From Hyphomicrobium sp. (GTDB taxonomy: Bacteria > Pseudomonadota > Alphaproteobacteria > Rhizobiales > Hyphomicrobiaceae), in the NCBI GenBank assembly GCA_017512425.1, contig JAFWGI010000002.1, positions 171,492 to 235,491 of the forward strand: 64,000 bases of DNA, written 5' to 3'. The notes under the pieces are model-generated. The model was not told where the DNA came from. It saw only the letters and a program-made list of their open reading frames with translations, and ran no database searches. A program made the position numbers and the translations under genes. Of the stretch, positions 57,019-64,000 are shown piece by piece. Within the stretch, counting starts at the first letter, position 1; every line of letters begins with the position of its first letter.

Positions 57019-59163
57019 ATGGATATCCCCGGCCGCCAGCAGACGCCGGTGCTGCCGGAATTGCGCCAAGAGCTGCGTGTCGAAGCCGGTGCCGCCGGTA
57101 CTGACGGCGCACCGACCTGGCTGATCATCGACGCGGCCCAGCATCGTTACGTTCAAATCGATCAGCGCGCGTTTCACGTTCTCTCGCGCTGGCGCGCCGG
57201 GCTTTCGTATGCCGAGGTCGCCGACATCGTCACGCGCGATTTCGGCGAGCCGCTGCGGGCGGAAGATGTCGATCAATTCGTGCGCTTTGTTGCCGATAAC
57301 AATTTGACGATCGAGCCGGTCTCGGGTGGATGGCGCCACTACGCCAGCGTTGCCGACCGCGGTAAGCATGGCTGGCTGATGTGGATGGTGCACAACTATC
57401 TCTACATCAAGCTGCCGCTGCTCCGGCCGGAGCCGTACCTCAAAGCCGCGTTGCCGTTCGTTGCGCCGCTCTACACGCGCACGTTCGCGATTGTCGTCGC
57501 CGCGGTCGGTTTGATCGGGCTCTATCTTGTCTCGCGGCAGTGGGACACGTTCTACACGACGTTCCAGCATTTCTTTTCGTGGCAAGGGGCAGCCGTCTAC
57601 GGCGTCGCGCTGATCCTGATCAAGAGCTGTCACGAACTCGGCCACGCCTTTACGGCGACGCGCTTTGGCTGTCGCGTTCCGAGTATGGGCGTATGCTTCC
57701 TCGTGATGTTTCCGGTGCTCTACACCGACGTGACAGACGCCTGGCGGCTGCGGGATCGCCGCGAACGGCTGATGATCGGCGGCGCTGGCGTTGCAGTCGA
57801 ATTGGCCATCGCTTGTTTTGCGACGTTCCTTTGGTCGTTCCTGCCGGACGGCGTCTTCAGAAGCCTCGCGTTTTCTTTGGCGACGGTCGGATGGGTGCTG
57901 AGCCTTGCCATCAACCTGAACCCATTGATGCGCTTCGACGGCTACTATCTATTTTCCGACGCGCTCGGCATCGACAACCTGCAATCGCGTGCCAACGCGT
58001 TTGGTCAGTGGCGGCTGCGTGAATTCTTGTTCGGACTGCGCAAGGATCCGCCCGAGCGGCTGCCGCATCGAACCGCAACAGTACTGACAATCTACGCCTG
58101 GGTCGTTTGGGTGTACCGGCTGATTTTGTTCACCGGTATCGCTTTACTCGTCTATCACATGGCGTTCAAGGTGCTCGGCATAGCCTTGTTCGCCGTCGAA
58201 ATCATCTACTTCATCGCCCGCCCGATTGCCGGCGAAATCATGCGCTGGTGGAAGGATGGCGACGCCATTCGCGCGACGCGGCGCACGCGCATTACCGTCG
58301 CCGTCGCCGTCTGTATGCTTTTGCTGACCTTGCTGCCCTGGTCGACGCGCGTGTTCGTGCCGGCGGTTGTCGATGCGGCCGAGATCGCGCGCGTCTATCC
58401 GCAGCACGGCGGCATGGTCGCAGAAATCCGCGTCAAATCCGGCGATACTGTCCAGGCTGGCGATGTTCTCGTGCGGCTGACGTCGGCGGAATTGGAGCAT
58501 GAAGCGGCGCTGACGACCGGCAGAATCGAGCTTGTCCGGTTGCGCCTGTCGCGGCGGTCCAGCGATGCCGATGAGCGCTCGAAAAGTCTTGTTCTTGAGC
58601 AGGAATTGCGCACGCTGACGTCCACGTTGGAAGGGCTTAAGAAAGAGCGAGCGGATTTGATCGTGCAGGCGCCGCAGCCCGGCGTCGTCGCCGAATTCAA
58701 TTCTGCCGTCCACGTCGGCCGTACGATCGGGCGCTCTGAGTTCGTGGCGCTTATTCGCGGCAATGGCGCGCTGATGGCACGTGGATACGTTGCCCAGGAC
58801 GATGTCTCGCGCCTGGGAACCGGCAACACCGGGCGCTTCGTGCCCGACGTCGCGGGTTTGCCGTCGATCCCTGTGCATTTGCGCGAGGTGGCGCAGGCCG
58901 GCGCGGCGACGATCGAGATGCCCGAACTGGCGTCGCAATACGGCGGCCAGATCGCGGTGCGCCCACGCAGTGGCGACCACGGCAGCAAGCGTCTTGTGCC
59001 TGTCAACGCGAGTTACCTTGCGACGATGGCAGTCGACGGGGATGCCGGTTATCCGCCGGTTTCGGCACGCGGCGTGGTGGTGCTCGAAGGCGACGCGCAA
59101 AGCATCGCCGGCCGCGCTTGGCGCCGGATCGCATCCGTATTGGTGCGCGAAAGCGGCTTCTAA
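57019..59163 (+). CDS. PqqD-like / M50 site-2 protease-like / HlyD-arm fusion membrane protein
   Basis: 714-aa protein. Residues about 10-100 resemble a PqqD (RiPP recognition element) domain: WLIIDAAQHRYVQIDQRAFHVLSRW through ADNNLT. From about 150 come membrane helices; CHELGHAFTATRFG at 204-217 is the HExxH zinc motif, and NPLMRFDGYYLFSD with D307 supplies the third ligand of M50 proteases. Residues about 440-700 are HlyD-like: VAEIRVKSGDTVQAGDVLVRLTS, a coiled coil near 490-550, and IVQAPQPGVVAEF. It starts one base after the previous stop. It fills the inner-membrane place where a type I system would have an ABC exporter. Whether the protease is active is untested. Confidence 0.8.
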   Translation: MDIPGRQQTPVLPELRQELRVEAGAAGTDGAPTWLIIDAAQHRYVQIDQRAFHVLSRWRAGLSYAEVADIVTRDFGEPLRAEDVDQFVRFVADNNLTIEPVSGGWRHYASVADRGKHGWLMWMVHNYLYIKLPLLRPEPYLKAALPFVAPLYTRTFAIVVAAVGLIGLYLVSRQWDTFYTTFQHFFSWQGAAVYGVALILIKSCHELGHAFTATRFGCRVPSMGVCFLVMFPVLYTDVTDAWRLRDRRERLMIGGAGVAVELAIACFATFLWSFLPDGVFRSLAFSLATVGWVLSLAINLNPLMRFDGYYLFSDALGIDNLQSRANAFGQWRLREFLFGLRKDPPERLPHRTATVLTIYAWVVWVYRLILFTGIALLVYHMAFKVLGIALFAVEIIYFIARPIAGEIMRWWKDGDAIRATRRTRITVAVAVCMLLLTLLPWSTRVFVPAVVDAAEIARVYPQHGGMVAEIRVKSGDTVQAGDVLVRLTSAELEHEAALTTGRIELVRLRLSRRSSDADERSKSLVLEQELRTLTSTLEGLKKERADLIVQAPQPGVVAEFNSAVHVGRTIGRSEFVALIRGNGALMARGYVAQDDVSRLGTGNTGRFVPDVAGLPSIPVHLREVAQAGAATIEMPELASQYGGQIAVRPRSGDHGSKRLVPVNASYLATMAVDGDAGYPPVSARGVVVLEGDAQSIAGRAWRRIASVLVRESGF

Positions 59164-59472
59164 TCACAACTCCAGGCTGATTGCGCGGACGGGATGCAGC
59201 CCTGGCGCTGCCGGCTCGGCACGCGTTTTTCCCTACCCAAGGCCGAGGTATTAATTTCGCTATATATCAATGAATAATAATTCACGATTTCTGATATATT
59301 AATTGAGCGCGCTGAAGAATTGGCAATTTATTCGGTAATTACTCAACTCTTTTTATTCGATCGTCCAATTATACGCCGGAAATAAAGACTTTAAAAACGA
59401 ATATATATCGCAATAGGGCCAGCCCTTATTGCGCCCGCACGCTGGCGCAGTCTTTCCGTTTGGATTCGCGTC
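59164..59472. promoter_or_regulatory. AT-rich leader of the giant repeat protein gene
   Basis: 309 bases without a gene. Two lines I counted (59281-59400) are about 33 percent GC in a genome segment of about 60 percent, with repeated TATAT and AATAATAA tracts that suit a promoter or a binding region for an AT-preferring silencer such as an H-NS/MucR-type protein. A near-perfect hairpin, GCAATAGGG (59410-59418) with CCCTTATTGC (59423-59432), lies about 40 bases before the start codon. Confidence 0.55.
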
Positions 59473-62400
59473 ATGAACAAGCAAGTGCGTCCGCCGAAGA
59501 TCGACGATACTCAAAAGAAGAGTGTCGATGAGCTGTTGCGCGGCTTCTCTTCCGGCATATCGTACCGGGCGCTTGAGCCACGCATTGCGTTCGACGCAGC
59601 AGCGGTCGCGACGGCGGCGGCGACATCTGAATCGACGAACGCACAATCGGCCGACGCCGGCAGCAAGCAGGCAGCCGATGCCGCGCCGCACGCAGCCTCG
59701 GATGGTGATACGCACGACGGCGATACGGGCGGCGCGCAAACGCATGATGCGCAGCGCGATCAGTCGTCCGACGCGTTCGCCGATGCCATCATGGCAAGCA
59801 ATGCGCCGCAGCAGGATGCGCCCGTCACGATCGTATTCATCGACAAGAGCGTCGAGAATATCGACCAGATCATCTCGTCGACCGATCCGAGCTGGGAAAT
59901 CGTCATGATTGATCAGGACCGGAGCGGTCTCGATCAAATGGCGTCATACCTGTCTGGGCGTACGGACGTCGGCTCGATCCATGTCGTCTCGCACGGCGAG
60001 GCGGGCACGCTCTTTCTCGGCAACGATGCGCTGAGCAACGCCAATCTTGCAGACTACCAGGCGCAATTGACGGCCATCGGTCAGGCGTTGAACGACAACG
60101 GCGACATTCTGCTTTACGGATGCGATATCGCGGCCGGCAGCGGCGGCATGGATTTCGTGCGCGCGTTTTCAGACCGGACCGGCGCCGATGTTGCGGCATC
60201 GGTCAATCGTACCGGAGGTGACGAGGCGGGCGGCGATTGGGTGCTCGAGGCGACCTCGGGCTCGATCGAAGCAAAGGCTCTCGAAAACCCGCTGTATGCC
60301 GGCATTCTTGCGAAGACAAATTCTGGAACTTGGGTGGCGAACGGCGCGACGGCCGCGAATGACTGGACGAATACGACTGACGGCATCACGACAACCGTGA
60401 CGTTCACGAATGCCAGTGGATCGACTGGCACATTCATCGACATAGCCAACAACACGCTGAATACTGCAGCGGGTGGCGTTACCAATGGCACTTTCGATAA
60501 CGGAGCGGCAGGCAGCGCTTCTCTGGCCGCGACGTTCGACGCGAACAACGCGAATGCCGTCGGTACCGTCACGATCACGTTCAGTACGGCGGTCACCAAT
60601 CCGGTCATTCACTTGGATCGCATCGGTGGTGTTTCGGGAACGGCCAACTCGTCGATCTGGACGCTGACGTCAGGCGGAACATTGACTCGCCTGTCAGGTG
60701 TCAATCACTTTCTCGTCGATAGCACGGCTGGCACAATTCAGCGCCAAACCGGCGGCTCGAGCAACGGATCCGAATCCAATACGAGCAGCGCAAACGGAAC
60801 GGCAGCGGGAAGTGTGCGCGTCAACGGCACGTTCACGACAATCACATTCAACTTACGCATGACGTCGAACGCAGGTGCTGGCGATGCCTTCGAAATCGCG
60901 TTCGCGATCGACGCGCCACCGACGGCGGTCGATGACACGTTCACGACGCAGCACAATACGCCGGCGACAATCAACGTCCGCGCCAACGATACCGATCCGC
61001 GCGGCGACACGCTGACCGTCACCAAGGTCAATGGCACGGCGATAACGGCAGGCGGCGCCGGTGTCGCTGTGACCGGCGGTACGGTGACCTTGGTCAGCGG
61101 CAATCTCGTCTTTACGCCGGCCGCGAACTATGTCGGAAGCCCATCGTTCACGTACACGATCGCTGATGCCAACGGCGGCGAATCGACCGCTACCCTCACT
61201 GGCACCGTGACGAATACCGCACCCGTCGTTGATCTGGACGGCAGCGCGGCTGGCACGGGGTTCTCGACGACGTTCACTGAGAATGGCGCGGCTGTTTCGA
61301 TCGCCGACACCGACGCTGTCATGACCGACGTCGATGATGCCAATCTTGAATCGGCGAGCGTCACGCTGACCAACCAGCAAACCGGCGACCGGTTGCTCGT
61401 CAATGGTTCGACTGCCGCGTCCGGCACGATCGGCACGATCGCGTGGACGCGCACCAATACCGTGGTGACATTTACCGGAACGGCGACAAAAGCGCAGTAC
61501 GCTGCCGCGATGCAGTTGATCCAGTTCGAGAACACGACCGATACGCCGGCAACGACCGCACGCATCATCAATACGATCGTCAACGACGGCAACGCCAATT
61601 CGAACACCGCTGTAACGACGATTGCAATCAACCGTGCGCCCGACCCGACGGACGACGCGTTCTCTGGCAATGAAGACACCGCTATTTCCGCCAACGTGTT
61701 GACGAATGACACCGACGTCGGCGACGGTCCAGGCTCGCCGCCTCTGTCGATCGTCACTGGTCCCGCCAACGGAGTTCTGACATCCTTCAACACGACGACC
61801 GGCGCGTTTATCTATACGCCCAACGCGAACTACAACGGCACGGATACGTTCACGTACCGCTATACGGACGTCGACGGCGACAGCAAGGTCGCGACCGTTA
61901 CGCTGACCATCAATCCGGTCAACGATGCGCCGGTCAATGCCGTACCTGCGAGCCTTGGGCCGGTTGCGGAAGATGGCACACTGAGTATCACAGGCGTGTC
62001 CGTCACCGACGTCGATAGCGGAACGCTGACGACGACGTTGACGATCGGCAATGGTGCTCTGAACGTCGGTACGGGCGGCGGCGTCACGATCACCGGCAAC
62101 GGTTCCGGCACCGTGACGCTCGCCGGTACTTCGGCGCAAATCAACGCCGCGTTGGCGACGCTGTCGTACACGCCGACGGCCGACTACAACGGTACGGCGA
62201 CGTTCCAGATTTCAACGACCGATGGCGCGCTGACCGATGTCGACAGCCGCACCATTACCGTCACCCCGGTGGTGGATATCGTCAACGACGTGGTCGTCAC
62301 CAACGAAGATACGGTTATCTCGTTTAACGTCATCTCCGGCTTGAACGAAACGAGCGGCGCCGACAACTTCGAAGGAACGCCCGTCGTCACGGCGATCAAT

Positions 62401-64000
62401 GGCGCAGCCTACACGGCTGGTACGCCGATCTCGATCACCGGCGGTCAGATTACTGTGCAGCCAAACGGCGTGGTGACATTCAATCCAACGGCGAACTACA
62501 ACGGCGCTACCAGCTTCACCTATACGGTGACGTCCGGCGGCGTTACCGAAACCGCGACGGTCAATATCACCGTCAACGCTGTCAACGACGCGCCAGTCGG
62601 CGTGAACGACGCTGGCACTGCGACGGAAGCGGGTGGCGTCAACAACGGCACGGCTGGCAGCAATGCGACAGGCAACGTGCTGACTAACGACACGGACGTT
62701 GATACGCCTGCTGCAAACCTGACGGTGAGCGCGATCCGTCTCGGCGGAACCGAAGGCTCCGGCACGGCTGGTACGGTTGGGACCGCGCTTGTCGGCACCT
62801 ACGGTACGCTGACGCTGAACGCCAATGGCAGCTATACGTATGTCGTCAACAACAATAACGCAGCCGTCCAGGCGTTGGCCGTGGGCCAAACTCTGACCGA
62901 GAGCTTCAACTACACGGTCTCTGACGGAAGCTTGAGCGACATCGCGGTTCTGACGATCACGATCAACGGTGCAAATGACGCGCCGGTTGCGACGAACGAC
63001 ACCGGCACGATTGCCGAAGATACGACGCTGACGGTCAACGCGGCTTCGGGATTGCTGGCGAACGATACGGACGTCGACGGCAATACCTTGAGCGTGACGC
63101 AGTTCACGGTTGCGGGCGTGGCTGGCACGTTCACGGCAGGCGCTACGGCCACTATCCCGTCCGTCGGGACGTTGCGCATCAACGCCGACGGTTCCTACGT
63201 CTTCACGCCGGCGGCCAACTACAACGGCGCTGTGCCGGTCGCGACGTACACGGTCTCGGACGGCGCTGGCGGCACGGCGACGGCGACGCTGTCGATTGCC
63301 GTGACACCGGTCAATGACGCACCGGTCGCGACGAATGATACCGGCACGATCGCCGAAGATACGACGCTGACGGTCAACGCTGCTTCGGGTCTGCTCGCCA
63401 ACGACACCGACGTCGACGGTAACACGCTCTCGGTGACGCAGTTCACCGTCGCGGGTGTGGCAGGCAGTTTCACCGCAGGCACGACAGCGACGATCCCCGG
63501 CGTTGGAGCTTTGACGATCAACGTCAACGGCTCTTACACGTTCGTTCCGGCCGCGAATTACAACGGCGCGGTGCCGGTTGCAACGTACACCGTTTCGGAT
63601 GGCGCAGGCGGCACGGCGACGTCGACGCTGTCGATTGCTGTGACTCCCGTCAACGACGCACCAGTTGCGACAAACGATACCGGCACGATCGCCGAAGATA
63701 CGACGTTGACGGTCAACGCTGCTTCGGGTCTGCTCGCGAACGACACAGACGTCGATGGAAATACTTTGTCCGTCACTCAGTTCACTGTGGCTGGTGTCGC
63801 GGGGAGTTTCACGGCTGGCAATACAGCAACGATCCCTGGCGTTGGAGCTTTGACGATCAACGCCAACGGCTCGTACACGTTCGTTCCGGCCGCGAATTAC
63901 AACGGCGCGGTGCCGGTTGCAACGTACACCGTTTCGGATGGCGCAGGCGGCACGGCGACGTCGACGCTGTCGATTGCTGTGACTCCCGTCAACGACGCAC
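59473..64000 (+). CDS. Giant surface/exported protein: LEPR-XLL motif, DUF4347, cadherin/VCBS-like repeats, 3' end beyond window
   Basis: At least 1,509 codons, open at the window edge. Residues 34-43 read LEPRIAFDAA, close to the LEPR-XLL motif found at the N-termini of very long repeat proteins. A Gln/Ala/Asp/His-rich spacer leads to a DUF4347 domain (about 119-276; TIVFIDKSVENIDQIIS, HVVSHGEAGTLFLG, LYGCDIAAG). A beta-rich part without a family (about 280-480) comes next; then cadherin/VCBS-like repeats with Ca2+-binding NDTDVDG- and FTYTVSDG-type signatures run to the end. The last three units (62974-63990) are nearly identical. ATG 59473 was chosen because the LEPR region follows directly; the leader is AT-rich. 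Probably exported by the upstream operon; no RTX tail is visible because the end is missing. Confidence 0.85.
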   Translation, partial: MNKQVRPPKIDDTQKKSVDELLRGFSSGISYRALEPRIAFDAAAVATAAATSESTNAQSADAGSKQAADAAPHAASDGDTHDGDTGGAQTHDAQRDQSSDAFADAIMASNAPQQDAPVTIVFIDKSVENIDQIISSTDPSWEIVMIDQDRSGLDQMASYLSGRTDVGSIHVVSHGEAGTLFLGNDALSNANLADYQAQLTAIGQALNDNGDILLYGCDIAAGSGGMDFVRAFSDRTGADVAASVNRTGGDEAGGDWVLEATSGSIEAKALENPLYAGILAKTNSGTWVANGATAANDWTNTTDGITTTVTFTNASGSTGTFIDIANNTLNTAAGGVTNGTFDNGAAGSASLAATFDANNANAVGTVTITFSTAVTNPVIHLDRIGGVSGTANSSIWTLTSGGTLTRLSGVNHFLVDSTAGTIQRQTGGSSNGSESNTSSANGTAAGSVRVNGTFTTITFNLRMTSNAGAGDAFEIAFAIDAPPTAVDDTFTTQHNTPATINVRANDTDPRGDTLTVTKVNGTAITAGGAGVAVTGGTVTLVSGNLVFTPAANYVGSPSFTYTIADANGGESTATLTGTVTNTAPVVDLDGSAAGTGFSTTFTENGAAVSIADTDAVMTDVDDANLESASVTLTNQQTGDRLLVNGSTAASGTIGTIAWTRTNTVVTFTGTATKAQYAAAMQLIQFENTTDTPATTARIINTIVNDGNANSNTAVTTIAINRAPDPTDDAFSGNEDTAISANVLTNDTDVGDGPGSPPLSIVTGPANGVLTSFNTTTGAFIYTPNANYNGTDTFTYRYTDVDGDSKVATVTLTINPVNDAPVNAVPASLGPVAEDGTLSITGVSVTDVDSGTLTTTLTIGNGALNVGTGGGVTITGNGSGTVTLAGTSAQINAALATLSYTPTADYNGTATFQISTTDGALTDVDSRTITVTPVVDIVNDVVVTNEDTVISFNVISGLNETSGADNFEGTPVVTAINGAAYTAGTPISITGGQITVQPNGVVTFNPTANYNGATSFTYTVTSGGVTETATVNITVNAVNDAPVGVNDAGTATEAGGVNNGTAGSNATGNVLTNDTDVDTPAANLTVSAIRLGGTEGSGTAGTVGTALVGTYGTLTLNANGSYTYVVNNNNAAVQALAVGQTLTESFNYTVSDGSLSDIAVLTITINGANDAPVATNDTGTIAEDTTLTVNAASGLLANDTDVDGNTLSVTQFTVAGVAGTFTAGATATIPSVGTLRINADGSYVFTPAANYNGAVPVATYTVSDGAGGTATATLSIAVTPVNDAPVATNDTGTIAEDTTLTVNAASGLLANDTDVDGNTLSVTQFTVAGVAGSFTAGTTATIPGVGALTINVNGSYTFVPAANYNGAVPVATYTVSDGAGGTATSTLSIAVTPVNDAPVATNDTGTIAEDTTLTVNAASGLLANDTDVDGNTLSVTQFTVAGVAGSFTAGNTATIPGVGALTINANGSYTFVPAANYNGAVPVATYTVSDGAGGTATSTLSIAVTPVNDA
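62974..63990 (+). repeat. Three tandem 339-bp coding repeats in the giant gene
   Basis: Exact period of 339 bases (113 codons): 62974-63312, 63313-63651 and 63652-63990, each starting at the NDAPVATNDTGTIAEDTTL unit; a further unit begins at 63991. Copies 2 and 3 are nearly identical in DNA, copy 1 a little less so, as expected of recent duplication. Residues 1168-1280, 1281-1393 and 1394-1506 of the protein. Confidence 0.95.

Noticed and set aside
60853..62139. 428-codon minus-strand open frame inside the giant gene
   Set aside because: Antisense of repeat coding DNA, Arg-rich with no motifs; created by the codon bias of the repeats.
62974..63990. CRISPR-like repeat array
   Set aside because: Units are 339 bases, contiguous and coding, with no unique spacers.

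Overview
The window reads as a chromosome segment of an alphaproteobacterium, most likely Hyphomicrobiales. The evidence is a CcrM-type GANTC methylase next to rnhB, an HdaA-type DnaA regulator, the order purM-purN / AI-2E exporter / hdaA / ppk / ppx / rnd / aspS, and high-GC coding DNA with both SD-led and weak starts. No rRNA, tRNA, CRISPR array, prophage or insertion sequence was recognised. Genus is not resolvable from the sequence alone.

Layout. 1-6.1 kb: ccrM (running off the left edge), rnhB, a PA0069-type radical SAM protein, a small glycosyltransferase, moaB, a GyrI-like protein and a uracil-DNA glycosylase. 6.3-8.5 kb: ETF-ubiquinone oxidoreductase, whose last codons are repeated twice more downstream with palindromes. 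8.5-18.4 kb: TPR protein, ispE, ispB (opposite strand), DUF2007 protein, a methyltransferase, an S49 peptidase, small membrane proteins and glyQ/glyS, with dispersed palindromes around glyS. 18.5-28.4 kb: an Mrp-family Fe-S carrier fused to DUF971 (HCF101-like architecture), mobA-mobB, an ABC-F ATPase, DUF3147 and GYF_2 membrane proteins, ndk and dctA. 28.7-31.6 kb: a double beta-barrel outer membrane protein and an orphan cytochrome P450.

31.8-48 kb is mostly conserved housekeeping DNA: purN and purM, separated by a low-GC coiled-coil membrane gene; a DUF2066 protein; a CDP-alcohol phosphatidyltransferase; an AI-2E family exporter; hdaA; ppk1-ppx; a CbpA-like J protein; rnd; a CAP/RTX secreted protein broken by a frameshift; and aspS. 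48-52.9 kb holds an acyl-carrier-like protein lacking the phosphopantetheine serine, a TIGR01244-type phosphatase-like protein, a NYN-LOTUS protein, a DUF985 cupin and gloB.

53.2-64 kb is the most unusual part. Four tightly packed genes encode a TolC-type outer membrane lipoprotein, a HlyD-type adaptor, a second HlyD adaptor with a GAF-like N-terminus, and a membrane protein combining a PqqD-like N-terminus, an M50 (HExxH) protease core and a C-terminal HlyD-like arm. They are followed, across a 309-bp AT-rich leader, by a giant gene (more than 1,509 codons, open at the window end) with an LEPR-XLL-like N-terminal motif, a DUF4347 domain and many cadherin/VCBS-like repeats. The cluster looks like a type I-like export route for a giant surface protein, but no ABC ATPase is present; the M50 protein occupies the place an ABC exporter would normally hold. 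The function is inferred and untested.
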